Shown: positions 12,060 through 27,700, counted from the first letter of the stretch. The stretch: DNA of 64,000 nt from Gyrodactylus bullatarudis (GCA_012064415.1 SSNU01000159.1:53982-117981), one strand, 5' to 3'. Notes: a model not told the origin generated them from the letters alone. Numbers and translations: made by a program.

Positions 12060-12210
12060 TGAATTGGGATTATTGAAGACTCGGAGATGGGTATGATTGA
12101 TTTCTCTACAAGGGTCAGATGTAGCGGCTAGAGAACATTTAAAAACATGTAACAAGTCTTCAACCAAAATTTTTGAGTTATTTACAAATTATCATGAAAA
12201 AAACGGCTAA
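12060..12210 (+). mobile_element. Penelope-like element fragment (GIY-YIG endonuclease part)
   Basis: The plus strand reads DVAAREHLKTCNKSS then FELFTNYHEKN, clearly parallel to [14 protein letters not shown] and KYFTNHQGK of the element at 4935-5317. It is a short, isolated 5'- and 3'-truncated relic. Confidence 0.65.
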
Positions 12211-12787
12211 TCTTAAAAGAAACAGGAGCTTACCTTTTTAACGAACAAAAATCTAATATGTGTGTTAGGACGAGTCCGGACAATGTATCGGCTGCTATGC
12301 GAATCTGTTAGATCTAACTTTAAAAAATGCCATTCTCCTAAACATCTTCAATATATCCCGAATTAATCGGAATTTTTACTAGAATATTATGCAGTATTGA
12401 TTAAAAATTGCATTCAAACGGCTCAAAATTTAGATTTTAATCGATTGTAGTAGAAAAATTCATTGAAAATAATTAGCGCTAATTCAAAATTCGGGATTTT
12501 TAACTAAGATTTGGGTTGTTTAATTACATGGTTTAATAGAAACTTTTTTATGTTGAAAAATTCTCTTTATAATGAGCTTTGCAAATCCGGATAATAAATT
12601 TGCCTCTCTTTACTGTGGGTCTAAAAGAAGCCAATGGTTCAAACCAAACCAACAGAATCACAGCCCAAGTAAGAAGAAGAATTCATTGGAAATTTTACTA
12701 AATTCATTTAAATAAAAATTTGTAAACTTTCTCTCAATCAATGGCTAATAGTTTATTACAATCTCAAAGAGTTGAAAAAATTTAAGA

Positions 12788-15700
12788 ATGACAATTTTGG
12801 GTTATGGATTTGGTCCTAGTGGCGGGTATAGACCCTTCAAGAGGAAACCAGCGCAGGAAAAATTAATCCGAAACGAGCAAAAGGATCCACGCTTCAAGGT
12901 CATTTTTAAAGATTACTATTTCAATAATTCTCTGACATGTCTATCGATTTTCTTTTGGAACATTTGCTGTTGTCGGCGTAGCTTTAAAAAGAAGCCAACC
13001 TACAATTCTACATATTTTTCTGCTTATTACAAAGCTTCAGTCAAAGGTTTCCTGGCTGGCTTCTTTGTATTTCTAGCAATGATATACTCAAACAAGAGTA
13101 GCTTTGGAATCTCAATGTTATCATCGATAGTAATGATGATATTTGCAACCTTCTTCGTGGGAACCTTTGAGAATGGATCTAATGTATTACTCTTACTTGT
13201 ACCAACCTTTATTGCTAAACGACTTAATTGGATCTATCTCGTAGCTATAATGATACTGGTAACAAATGGACCTTTAAAGAATAATCTAGTAGCAGTTGTA
13301 AGACTCCAAAATAGCATGGATTGTATAAAGAAACAGGTTGAAGTGAATATAGAGGTTTTCAAGAAAATCCTGGCCCATCCACTTTCCTTTTTCATTGGTT
13401 GGATAAAATTAATTCTCCTTCCGTTTCAAAGTTTTCGGTACATCTGCGTTGGTATTTTAAATATTTTCCAATATCTTGGAAGGCAGCAGCAAGAGTTCTT
13501 TGACAAGTTTCATAGCAAATTCGATCGTCTTATGGACCTCTGTGATGACCCAAGAGGCCTGGAAAACTTTTGTAGAGCCATATTGACTGGACGATCATTA
13601 AACTCTTATTTCCAAATGGGAGTTCGCTATGTCTCAGCAAATTATTGCCCAGGACTTCAACATCTCTATTGCAATAAGCTTTTGAAGGTAAAAGAAAAAT
13701 ATCAACAAAAATTTGATCAGCTTGGCAGTAAAAATTTGGACAAGGAAATTTTTGAATTTAATAAAATCATAGGAGCAGAAGTAATGGAAATTGACACCTC
13801 TGGCTTATCTCAAGTCTTTGCCAATTTTACTGCTGTCGATAATCTACAAAATCGTGTTACTACATTCGGTACAAACATTATCAACAGGATAATTTTGTAC
13901 CGGTGGATAATCAAGACGTTATTCACGTCACTATCTACATTATTCATACTTTCGACAATACCTGTGACCTTTTGGTATATGAGAAACTGGATATCAAAGG
14001 CCCACTACGATAATAGTTTCATCACCAATGAGTTTATCCGACAAGTGAGTGTTTATTGAGTCTAAAAGTATGTCCTGTGATGATCTGTAAAACTATTTTT
14101 TGAGACCCTGTTCCTGTTTATCTCTGAATTTATAATTTTCAACCAATCAGTGATTAAATTTATTTAGACGATTCTATGAAGATTATATGAAAAAAACTCT
14201 TAGAGAAGAAATATTTATACCCTAATTTAGGCAAATTTCAAACAAAACTTGCATGATATGCAATTTATATATTTTATTATTTAAAAAACTTTTAATTAAA
14301 AATCTAAGCAGGCAATCAATTTTTATTACATCATCTAGCTAAACTTATTTTACAACAAATATTTGAATTTTATTCGATATTTTTGAAATTCAAAGAGTAT
14401 CCGACTAGAAGCTTATTCGATTCAGAATACCTTAAACTGTTGCAAACCAAAAGACCCGCGTCGATTTTTTCTTTCAAGACCATTTTCATCTACACTTAAT
14501 CAAGAATAGATTTTAATTCTTAACCTGAAATTTCAAATCTTCGAAATCAAGAAAAAATTTTAGCTAAAAAGCTCGAAATTGGGGGATTTTTGAAATTCGT
14601 AATTTTGGCCGGTTTCAATTCTTTTTGTTCCTGACTGTCCGGAGAAAAATATTGAGTTTTTTTGTAAAAATTGTAAATTTTCATCTTAAGGTCAATTAGG
14701 CTTTTCAAATTTGGTGTAATTCTAACAAATTTGATTTGACTAAATAAAGTTATCAATCCAAAGTTAAAATACCAGAAGACTACTGTTGGCGAAAGAGTTC
14801 ATGATTTTAAATCCCCTTAAAGATTTAAGAATTTAAGGTAAAATTCGCATTCTAAAGATTACTTTTTTGAATCATTTTGAAACATTGAACCAAATGATCG
14901 TAACGGATTGATCAAACATAGGTTCATTTGTCTATTGACAATTTTTTTCTGTTTGTGTATAATCTAATCCTTACTAAAGACTAATAAATATACCTGATTT
15001 ACAATGCTAAACCGGAAATCCCCTTTGATATAGCAAGGCCATAGTATATGATTAAATCATCAAAACCGCCTAAAATCTTGCAACCACCACTACAGTTAGA
15101 AAAAATGACAAATCTATTGACATTTAAACAATTATTTCAATTTTAGGAATACAAAGCGTTCAAGAAAAATCAGGTTATCACTCTGCCGTTGTCGAAAGGT
15201 GAGAAAAATGAATTTATCCGAATCAGCTCAATGTGGATGACCCATAGGGAGAGTAAGCATTTGAAGGAATCTCTCGTCTCGACAATACCGGTTTTTGCTT
15301 TCGTCATATTTGCCTTTTTATCAGAGGATTTTTTCGTCAACTTAGTGCGTACAACAAATGGATATTTTATTGATGAGAAGCGCAAGTTCAAGTATGAGCC
15401 AGTTAAAGAATACAGTGACCTTGGCTTCTTTGAAAAGGTTCGCAATTTTTTCAAGTCCCTCTCAATGGCTATTAAAAATATTGATTATGAAATTTGTCAG
15501 CCACAACTGATTAAAGTTGACATTCACATGAGAAGGATTATTAAATTGATGATGGCGTTGTACTTTTTGATGCCTGTTTTATCTGTGAGTATTTATTAGC
15601 AATAAATAGGACCTTAAATTTTAAGTCCTTAAAACGTAAAATATTACTTTAAACTCAGATTTAAGATTTTCTTATGTCGTAATAGTCAAGGTAGTTGAAG

Positions 15701-18700
15701 ATTATGGGAATAGTTTTTTCCCGTTTTATACAAAAATCCTGGGGATGACAGCATAGATGTATGGGTAAAGGAGAAATTCTTTATCAATCAATACAAACCC
15801 AATCTACTAATTGTGATCCTAAAAATAAACTTGATCACTCTCCCACATTGAAATCAACAAAAATTTTCAACTCAAAGTTCAAAAAAATGGGATTTTAACC
15901 CTACTTCAAGGTTTCAAATTTGCCGTATTTTCCTTAAAAATTGATTTTTTTCTGATTTTTTTTCTCCGTATCGTGGAAGAGGGCCTCATGATCTAGATTC
16001 CAAAAAATCTTGATCAAATTCGATTTCTTGACGAAAAAATTTGGAATTTTGTAAAAACCAAAAATTCCCATCTTCATATTAACTAGCTTTATGTGAAAAA
16101 CTATTCTTATAATCTTCAAATACCTTGACCTATGTGAGCTTATTTACTTTTCTCTCCATTGTTGCTATTTATTAGAGAGCTTTGGTGTTTTTTCAACTTG
16201 TATTCACTCTTAATTCTTAAACTTTTACTATTTCTTCCAAAATTGTAAATTATATTTTCCACAATAATGAAAATCGAAAACTGTGGTCTGTACAACTGTA
16301 ATAGTTAATATAAAAATTAAAATTTTTATTCAAAGATCGAACATAATTTTTAAGCAAAGTAAAAGCTTTATATTTTGTCCGTTTTTCTTAAAAGTTTATA
16401 AAATATAATTCCATCAGATATTTTTAAATTTTCGTCGAGGTCTCCAGTTGTATATTGACAACCAGTAGTTAAATGCGGAAGGATTTTAATATTTAGAATA
16501 GTAGTCAGAATTCAATAATTTTCTTGTCAAGAAAAGAACCAATTTTTCCCGGATTCTATATGTATTAAGAAAAATGATTGAATGAATTAACTTTTCTTTA
16601 TCTACTGAATTTCATTTCAAGTGAAACAGGAAATCTATTCGATCTGGGTCATAAATAAAATTCTATTTTTACTTGAAATTAAATTTTCCATGTTTTGGAT
16701 TTTTATATTATTCAGGAAAATTGCAAGAAATTCTCTCTAAACTACATTCCTTTCTTTAAGAACTTTAATTTAGGCTTTATACACTGCATGTTACATTATT
16801 ATATAACCTTTAAATTTGCATATTTATAAACAACCTTCAGTATGGTACAAATTATGAGTGAGTATGAAACTCGTTTATCCTAAGAATAAATACTTTCTCA
16901 CCTCACTAAAAATCCAAGACTTTTGATGTTTTCTTCTGGAAATTTTCATAATTAATAATTACACGGGTGGAGGTGGGGTCTAGTTCTTTTTTTCTAGTTA
17001 TTTAAATCTAGCATAAAATTTAACGCTAATCACAAATCTGGTATTTAAAAAAATTTGGCTGCAAGATTCTCTGCATGAACCAATCAGGAGAGAGAATTTC
17101 TAAAATTTCAGAAAACTTGATACAATAAACTAGTAAAAATCTACCATAAATTAACATAATTCGAAAAAATTAATCAACCAACAATGCTAGAGAAATGAAT
17201 TTTCTATGATAAACTCGGATAAAATTTGGCATTTTTATTTTCGTTTTTGAAAAAACCGAAAATTTCCCCGATTTTCAGAAAAATCTTGCAAATTTTTTTT
17301 CTACAGCTCGTTTTAACAGTCTAAAAACCTTTTGGGATAAATAAAAATACAATCCACCACCAAATGTACTCGCATAATACCAACACCAAGAAAACTACAG
17401 AGAAGTACCAAAGGAAGCACACACGCACTCACCTCTGAGGAGGTGAACAAAACGATCAATCAGATCAATTTTCATCATTTCTTGTGATTTTTGTAAAAGC
17501 TGATGAGTATGCCAGAAAATACAGCGCTATTCTTTTAACATGGTATTAAAAAAATACCGGATTCGTGATTAGCGTTAAATTTTACACCAGAATTTAATAA
17601 CTAGAAAAAAAGAGATGCAAAAATTTTCAAATCACCACCAGTGTTATTATTATAATAATAATTGATACTGATGAAGAAAATAACTAAATAATTGATATTA
17701 CAAGTGTAAATTTCCCTTTGTTTTAGGCTAAATTAGAGAACGTTTGCCCCCTTATATTTTTATATGGGTAACCAAACGCAAAAGTTTTATTCAAATATTA
17801 ATAAGCATATCAAATACTATCTAAAAACCACCATTATATGGCGATAACACAACTATAAATTTTTTTCTTAATTTGCTCAAAAATCGTCTTCAAAATCAAA
17901 TTTACACGAAAATGTATCAAATTTAAACTAAATTATAGATTAGGTATTGAGTTTTGTTTATTTCTTATTCACCGCATGCTTTATGAAATTATTAAAAATC
18001 AAAATAATAGATTTATCTTTATCTTTCCAAATATGTTGATGGCTTAGTATTTTAATTATCAATATATATGCTAAACTTATTAACTATTACTTATTTCTAT
18101 ATAAACTCTAATCATTAAACCTACTAGCTAAGTGTGGGTCTAACTTGTGAATCTAACTTGATGGAGATTGTCTTCTCACACCTAGATGTTAGAGTTCGGA
18201 TAAGCAAGTGTCAATTCCATAAGAGAGTCAAATAATATTCAACTCACGGTGGCAGATGTATACGCGTTTCNNNNNNNNNNNNNNNNNNNNNNNNNNNNNN
18301 NNNNNNNNNNNNNNNNNNNNNNNNNNNNNNNNNNNNNNNNNNNNNNNNNNNNNNNNNNNNNNNNNNNNNNNNNNNNNNNNNNNNNNNNNNNNNNNNNNNN
18401 NNNNNNNNNNNNNNNNNNNNNNNNNNNNNNNNNNNNNNNNNNNNNNNNNNNNNNNNNNNNNNNNNNNNNNNNNNNNNNNNNNNNNNNNNNNNNNNNNNNN
18501 NNNNNNNNNNNNNNNNNNNNNNNNNNNNNNNNNNNNNNNNNNNNNNNNNNNNNNNNNNNGATTGGACAAAACTGATAGGTATGAGATCATGAAAGTATAT
18601 AAATAGTAATTTGTTTTTTGACAAACTTGTCGTACCACTGAAGAAGGCGTGTGAAGACAATCACCGTCGAAACGTTTGGATGACCATTTAAAAACACATG

Positions 18701-21700
18701 TTAAAACTCATTCCCCGATATTGAAAAACCATATGATATAAAAATAAGAATTTACTTTTTTTACAAAAAACTCAATATTTTTCTTGGAAAAGTCAGAAAA
18801 AAAATTATTTTTCGAATTTCATAAGGAAATCAGCCAATAAGTTGTGGAAATTGAAAAAATTGAAAATTTCAACCAAAATTAGGCCGTTTTTCGAATTTCG
18901 AAAATGTACCAAGTAACTTGGTCCAAGTTTCCACTTTTTCAACTTTTGAACCCAAAATTTTTATCGATTTCAAAGATTTGAAGCAGTTAAATGCAGATAT
19001 TCAAGATCAACATTAGACAAAGAATTCGAATTTGACTGCAGAAATTCGTCATTTCGAAAATTTTGAATTTATTGATTATCATTAAGGACCCATTTCGAAT
19101 TCTTGGTCTAATGTTGATCTTGAATATCTGCATTTAACTGCTTCAAAAATCGATAAAAATTCTGGATTTGAAAGTTGAAAAAGGGGAAATTTGGTGCATT
19201 TTCGGAATTTGAAAAACGGCCTAATTTTGGTCAGATTGAATTTTTTTGGAAATTTTTAAATTTCCACAACTTATTATTATTGGCTTATTCTATCATGGAA
19301 CTTGAAAAAAAGATTTTTTCCTGACTTTCAGTAGAAAAGTATTGAGTTTTTTGTAAAAAAGGTAAATTCTCATCTTCATGTCAACTAGCATTATATATTG
19401 ATGTAGAATATCTTATACGCAAAAACAATAATGATATATATTCAGATTAAGTTGGACCACTCTTAATCTTTCTTCTTCATCCTGTCTTTCAGTAAGTAAC
19501 CGGAAAGATTTAATTATTCCCCAAAATAAATTTCCTGAAGACCAAATTTGTAATTTAAAAAACTATTATTAAATTATTTAATAGCTATTATTAGGAGAAA
19601 AAGTGTGAGATTTGCCAATAAATTTGACGAATTCATAGATAGATTTCAGGAATTCAATTTCAGTAATTTTTAAATGCACGACCGTAAAAGTTATTTAATA
19701 GTGTGAAATATTTGGAATTGTGTTAAAATTTTTGAAAAAAGTTATTTCCAAATTAGTAGAGACATAATAAAGCCGAAGTTTTATTTTTAGCCTACCAATA
19801 GCAAATAGATGGTCTAACTACTTACAAGTAAACTTTGTTATTCTGCTGATTTATTCCTGGTTTATTTTTCATATTTTTATTACATAAATAATTGTAATAA
19901 CACATACCAAAAGAAAGCAAGAGATTTTGTGGATAAAATAAGAATTGAGAAATTTTCCGCTCTATTAAAGTTAAGATAAAATTTTTACCTCAATTTTGTC
20001 ATTACTAATGACTAGGGTGTTCACAAAATAGCATTTTTTCAGAAAAGGATGGCACATTTTTCAAAAAATATAGCATTTTTATAGCATATGAAAAATATGT
20101 TACATACTACTTGTAAGTAAATTATAAGAAATATATTTTTTTCTTTGGGTAAGACAGAAAATGTGTCCAATCGTTTGATCAGACATCTAATTATGGAACG
20201 AATAAGATTAAATAATATCCCAAGCTTAAAATTTTCTTCGACCAATCAAAAACCTGCAGAACATGCCCTATTACGAGATTGAAACGTTTTAGAAACAACT
20301 TAATTCAAATGAAGAGATGATAGTAATCAAGTAAAATAAGATTTGTTCTCATGTTTCCATTTATTTGACAAGGGCTTAGCCCGGAGAAATAGTAAAAATA
20401 GCAATTAATTAGTGGAAAAATAGCATTCGATTTTGAATAGCAGAAAAATGGCAAAATTATTTTCGTGAGGAAATATCCTTTATGCTCGAGAATGTTAATT
20501 TCATCAATCTCATTAAAATTCTAGGAACATATCAAAAATAGCAAAAATAGCATTTTGACTGCCCTACTAATGACTCATTAGTAAATAAAAGATTTAGATA
20601 TTATGTTTTCTACATCATTATAATCATCTCAAGAAACTGAATTCTACTCCTACCCGGGTTGAAATTGAAGATTTGAAAAATCTGCTCCCAGTATTTTTTA
20701 TTCCTATAAATAAAAATATTTCAGTTGAATCAGTTTTAACTTAAATTATTTTTTTCTATTTTATGCTTCAAATAGATTCTCTATGCTCCATAATTGCTGT
20801 TATTTAAAAATTTTGATTTTCTGATATGCCATTTTCCATTTTCCCTAAAATCGTTCATATTTCCCAAATTGACTAGATTTTTTCAAGGTGTATTCAAAAT
20901 ATATTTATTATTAATTCGAGGTGAAAATCTGAAAATTTTGTTCGTTGAAAAGGCTCCAAGTTGGTCAAGTGGTGCTATTCTCCATCTTTTCGAGTTTTTA
21001 GTTGCTTTTCTTGTGAAGCTTTTAAAATCTTTTTTTTCAATTACAGATATACATATTGAGAATAAGACATCGCCTATTAACACAAATGTTTACCAGACAA
21101 GCGAAAGCTCGAGCTAGCTGGCTTCGTTTGTTCATCAGGTCAGTTCGATCGAGTTATGATGCTCACAAAAACTCGAAAATCTACCGGGGAAAGAACGAAT
21201 ACTCTGTTAAACCAAATCCATCATACCTTGGCCAGATATTCATGAAGTATCGGCTCTTGGCGAAGTTAGCCAAGTTTTTTTGGTTTTACATTGACTACTG
21301 CATCGAATGTGGCAAGGAGTTTAGGATCAATCGTGATGTCGTTGAAACAGAAACCTTCATTCGTTGCTTTCATTGTCAGTCAATAATCTGTCAACTATGT
21401 GTAGACGGTAAGTGAACATGATTTCTTTTCATTAAGCTAGTTGGTATAAAGAAATTTTTAGTCAAAAATCTCTATTTCTCTAATGAATAATGTTACAGCT
21501 TACTAGGCTCTTAGGTAATATATCACACAGTAACGTCTTATTTGGTGATAGATTAGCCCGTGTCGCTGAATGTTTCAGTTTACTAATGGATCCCACAGAG
21601 ACTGGTACGAAAGAAACTCACAAAGCATTTAGAAATAATCTAAGTATACATATATGGTAGAGATAGTGGATTGAGCATTGGACTACAATGCGAGAGGTCC

Positions 21701-24700
21701 TATGTTCAAGTCTATGGTTGTGGCATACCGAAGAGTCAAAAAGAGGACGAACCCCGCGTATATATTACCTAAGAATCTAGAAATATTTCTAGTTAATTTT
21801 TTTTCCCTATCAGAAAATTGAACAAGATGGAAAAATTTTTTAATCTAGATAATGTGACCCATTTTCACCGATCAAAGAAAAATAATCTGAGAGAAAAAAA
21901 ATCAAGAATTTCGAGTTGGCGCTAGATCATCAAAATTTTCAAACTTTGAACTAGAAATTTTTATTGATTCAGAAGTGAAAGGGTGGTTTTTTAAGATTGA
22001 AAAATCTCTATTGAAATAGAAGAAATCGAATTTTCGAAGTTCAACTTCAAGATCGAGTGAAGTCAAATTTCGATTTCTTGATTATTTTCTCTGCTTAAAA
22101 ATTCGTGATTTTTCGATTATTCAAAAAAGTTTTTGTCTTGCAAAACATTAATGGTAATAACAGGGTTCCTTTTTGTAAATATCAAAAGTTCTCAACTTCA
22201 CTTTAACTAGCTGAATCTGATCTAAAACTAGGTCTAGCTATTATTTCTTTAACAATTAGATTTTAATTTTATTGTATTTGAGGAGTGGCAAGGAACCGCT
22301 AATTAAAATTGAGCCATTGACAAAAGATACGTTTCCCTTTTATTATATCACTTTTATGCATATTTAATTCCTTCTTGGTGAAGATGAACTTTATAAACTT
22401 TACAACTAAACAATGAATTTGATAACTAACTTTTTTCTTTGTTCCAATTATTATAAAATCTATTTGGAGTTAAAATATCAATCATCCCTTGAATGGGTCC
22501 CTCCATGAATCGTAAAAAAGTTACCCGACTTTTCATACGTATTTAAGGGACGTTGAACCAGAATATCAGCCTAACTTGTTCAGAAATGCTTTAAGAATTT
22601 TTGATGGTTAAGAATCCCTTCACTATTTGTAAGAGAATACACAAACAACGAAATTCATAATGAAATATAAAAATCGTTTTACGATAATTTAAGAGTATGA
22701 CGAAAAATCATAACGAATCATTGTGTATGTACAGTAGGCATAGTCGGCCAAATTTAGCTAAGTGAGCCCGGGGTAATTTATAAAACTACGTTTAACAACG
22801 ATTCTAATAATACCGAACACAATATGCTTTCGTATTATTTTTCGACTTCCGGAAGCGTTCTGAAAATCTTCGAGTCTATAATTTTTTAAACGTTTTTTAT
22901 ATAAATAATGATTGAAAAGAAGTATTCCCTGATAAATACCTGCTAAAATTAATCCTGTTATTAAGCTTCTTCATTATTGATATCACTTGTTTGTTTCAAC
23001 TGACATGTTTATTCAAAAAAACAATGAGTATCTCTGAAATCAATACTGATTTGATTAAACTCAAGAATTATGACGGGATAAAATTTGCTACCAAAGGAGA
23101 TGTATATAATGATTATATATTTCATAATGGGCTGAGTAATTCGCCCAAAGTTAAAGAAGCTGCCCTCAATAGTCTGATTGAAAAACTGAAGAAGCCGTAT
23201 GAAAAGTTCTCAATCCCTGTTATTACGGTGCAGAGAATTAAGGCAAAATTCAAGGAGCTTCAAATAATAGAAGATTAATTTTAGTTATTTTGTCGAAGTC
23301 TACCGTACATTATAAATAGTGTAACAAGTGAATTTGACTATTGAATTTGTACTTTTTAAAAGTTTCAAGCTCACCATTTATAATTGGATGGAAAATATGT
23401 TTTTTGATGTCTCATTGAAATTTTTTTCTCATTCTAAAATAAATAATAGTGTTATGAAAAAGATTTCTAGTTCTGCACGATGATTGAAAGGCGTTAGATA
23501 AAAATAAAATTTTTAATGTTAGAAATAAACAACTTGATTGATGAGCTCGCTGGATATCTCAATACTTTGAATGTTATCAATCACCTCGTTTTAATATATA
23601 AACTCTGATTTAAGACTGAAAATTTTCAATTTTCACTATTTTATCTTATTTTTTTGATATTCTGGTGGTAATCTGAAAAAAATGATTTTTTCCAATTATT
23701 GTAAATTGTAAATAAACTTGAAGATTATAGATTTTCAAATTGTTTGCAAGAAGTTTTAGATTAAGAATAATAACAACATGTTATATAGTTGGTTGCGAAT
23801 CTATTATTTAAATAAATCTCAACTTTTGAATTTTTGGAATTTATCGTTTGAAGAAAAAAATCTGGAAAAAATTATTTTTAAGAAGAATATGGTAATTTTT
23901 CTAATTTAAACTTTGAGCTGAAAATTTTTATTGATTTGAAAGTGAGAGGCTGGTCAAGAGAAGGTTTTAAGAATCAGAATGAGAGAAGAAAGCCGAATAT
24001 TTTAGAGAAATCGAAATTCAATTCTCAAACGATATTGCTATGAATCATTAGATTAGATTCAGTATTATCAAAATTCAAAATATAGGTTTTTTGCGCCAAT
24101 TTGAAATTTGAAAATCGAATTTCTAAAAAATAATTCAATGTTATGCGCCAAAGTTGAAGATTCACCAGAATAAAAAAAAGTTCTTCTGGATGATATCAAA
24201 TTTGACATTGAAATGTCAAGTCAAAAAATAAGTTTTTTCATGTCCCTTTTATGAAAATGTATTTCGCAAACATTTCTCAATAGTTAAAAACGTTATCCTA
24301 ATAAAATTATTGTCAAATTCGAATCTGCACTCTATTTCAACAACCACAAGATCCAAAAATTCCCTTGATATAAGAGATCATAAAAATATTCTTTCATTGG
24401 ATCACCACTTCAACAATATCTCAAGATTGAGTGTTTGCCTGTAAGACCAGATATTCATCTCAGAACTTTTGTTCTACCTTCTCCTCTTCTTTGACAAACC
24501 AATGATATTGAGGAAAATCAACATCCAATAGGGTTCAAGCATATTTTCTTCATTCCAAAATACCAGGTGCAAAAATGGATGTATACTCCTTCAGACTATC
24601 TTTTCGACTATCAATACTGTTGAATTTAAACTTGGTCTCTAGGAATCTATGTGTAGATTGATAAGATTTACAGATATACTGAACAAAAATTTAATTTTAC

Positions 24701-27700
24701 TTAACGGAATCCATTCCAACTACATTCGATGAATTAACAGTGCCTTGTTAACAGTTGATTTTAAATTTATGATTTCTAAATGCATTACATTGTAACTTTT
24801 TTTATAAAATAACATATGCTTATTATCAACGTAAACAAAAATATATTTCATTCGTAAAAAACATTTTGATCGATTACAGTGATTTTAAAAGTTTATAAAT
24901 ACTTTTCAAGAGTTCAACACTAACTTAAAATGGAAATAAAGATGAATTACAGATATATTTGTCTAGAAAATATGTTAGATAGGTTACAGAAATTCTTTAC
25001 CAAGAATTCGATTCTATAATGACTATAGCCTCAAAATGTCTTCTAATGATACCGTATATTGGGGAGGAGGGTTGTTTTTTTATCAAAATTTTTCATGAAT
25101 GCCGATATAAGTGTCAAATAAAAGAGGTGACTAATATATTTAATTGCATCTTTTTAAACTTTTAACAGTTTGCAAAATACAAAAAAATCGATGTGGGGTT
25201 TTTCTTGATTTGGCTTCACTAGTTTATGTGTAGCTACTAGTTTAGGGAACATTATTTTTTATTTGAAAAGATAATGTTGAAATACTTGAAGATTAAATTC
25301 ATCATATCTCGTGAGTTGTTTAGTAGTATTAGACAGATTAGATTGTGCAAGCAAAATTTCCACGTTATCACAGTAGGTTCAAATTTCCTAGATCTTTGTA
25401 CTTGGATGAAGTTGCCTAAAGTTATTTTCAATGTTGGAGCCATAAATTTGTTATTTATTCATAAATTTTATTCACTTATTCTAACTGTAGTGTCCAGAAA
25501 TGCGGAATATTATCTATAAAGAAATACAAAGCTTCAATAAGAGTGTTGACGATACTTTTTATTAATTCCAAAGGTTCTCTAAACCAGCAGCAATAATGAA
25601 TTTGGACAAATGTGATACAAAAAGACATTAGGAGTTAAGGGCAAACACTTGGTGGGATAAATAAAATCCCAAAACATGAGTTAGGAATACAAATTTAGTC
25701 ATTTCTTACTTCTGATCAAATAAAGCTAGTTAAGATATGAATTTATAGTTTTTACTAATTACTCAATTTTTTCATCAAGAAATCGAATTTGATCAAGATT
25801 TTTTGGAATCTAGATCGTAGGTTCCACTTTCAGGATCTGAAGAAAAAAATTTTTTTTAATATTTCATATGATTACAATCTTAACAAAAACATTCATGCTA
25901 TTGAAATCCTCAAGAAGACAAGATGTAAAAGTTACTTTATCAAGAGATTTGTCATAAACCCGGATTTGAGGATCCAACTCTTTAAAGCATTAATACTCCC
26001 TTATCTTGATTATGGATCAGGAATTCTTTGCGATATCCCTGTCGGAACATCAAAAAAGTTGGAACGCATTCAATTCATCTACCTCAGATCATGCTTTGGT
26101 CCTCTACCTTATAAAGACTTACTTGATCGTGCAAACGTTTTTCCTCTCTGGCTTATAGGCATCTCTTCCTCAGCTTTCCTGTACTCTAAATACGCTACTC
26201 AACAGAATGGTCATTACAACTTACGTTCAACAAGAGGTTACTCCATACTGCTCAATATTCTTCTACCCCTTCGTACAAGTTTTCAGATTAACTTCTCTAA
26301 CTTTGAAGATAAAAACGTTGCCTATATCTGTTCATATTTATTATCATTTGTACCAGATAATCATAATATGATTATTAATTATTTCAAATAAAAATCTAGT
26401 ATATATAAATTATGGCATATTTCAAATCTAGCGATAGCGCCAAATTCCCATTTTTTAAACTTTGAAATAATTTTTGTTGATTTTAAAGTGAGAGAGTGAT
26501 CAAAAGTTGATTTTTAGGATCACGATTAGTCAAAGAAATCAAATATACTGATTCAGATTTTGAGAATCCGCCCCTCTTCTTGTGAAAATCGAATTTTGGT
26601 TTTTTGAACATTTTCACTGCTTGAAAATCGATGAAATTTTGATGATTCGAGATCCCTGGAAATTGTCGAGTCCATTGAAATTTTCATAGTCATAATCGGT
26701 TTCTTTGACTAATCGTGATCCTAAAAATCAACTTATGATCACTCTCTCACTTTTAAATCAACAAAAATTATTAACTCAAAGTTCAAAAAAATGGGAATTC
26801 GGTGCCATCGCTAGATTTGAAATATGCCATAACTTTATTAAAATTTGATTTTTTTCAAATTTTTTTTCTTCAGATCCTGAAAGTGGAACCTACGATCTAG
26901 ATTCCAAAAAATCTTGATCAAACTCGATTTCTTGATGAAAAAATTCATAATTTTGTAAAAATCATAAATTCCCTTCTTCAGATCAATTAGCTTTAGATCA
27001 TGAAGCCCAATTTCACTCTCAAATTTGAAAATATAAACTTTTTTCTCTTTAATCTTTTTTGAGATTTGAAAATTTTTAACGATTTTCAATAAGAAAGGTT
27101 GCCAAAAGAGGATCACGAGAAGATATGCTGAATAATATTTTGAGAATCAACCCATCATTGTGTGAAAATTAAATCTCTGAGTCATTGTCAACCATACTGC
27201 TAGAAATTTCATTTGAGGTTTTCTAAAAAAGGCATTGTTGGCGTTATCAAGAAATCGAACTCCTGAACGATGATGCGATGAATCATTAGGGCAGATAATC
27301 GATTTTCTTATCAAATTCTGATTCTAAAAATTCCTTTAAAACATTCTGCTACTTTCGAATCATTAAAAATTTTCAGCTCCAAGTTCAAAAAATGGAAACT
27401 TGGCGCAAAATTGGAATTTCAAAAAATGATTTTTTATTTTGTTGTAATGCTGAAATCCTTAAAATTTTTAACATGTTCGAATTCTTAATGAAAAAATAGA
27501 GGTTTCAGTAAACTTTCATATCAATTGGCTTAATTAGTTCTCAAATTCTGATTACTTTTTATTATTTATAAATTGCCAAAAAAATAAGTAAAAAACGGGC
27601 TTGAGAAATATACTTTTTTTCGATGAGGACTCTGTAGGATTAGAAGAAAATTATCTACAAAATCTATGAAAGAGAAAATTTTTTGTTTTCCGCATGTGAA

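Larger units (their letters stand above)
16982..17613. repeat. Inverted-repeat element (family D) enclosing a Penelope tail
   Basis: Arms of about 60 bp, at about 16985-17045 and 17553-17613, are inverted copies: 'tctagttattta...aaatttaacgctaatcac' and its complement 'gtgattagcgttaaattt...ataactaga'. The interior includes the PLE 3' tail and hammerhead at 17390-17545. No clear target duplication seen. Confidence 0.6.

Noticed and set aside
18228..18660. Four overlapping ORFs spanning the N run
   Set aside because: They exist only because unknown bases do not produce stops; there is no real coding sequence.
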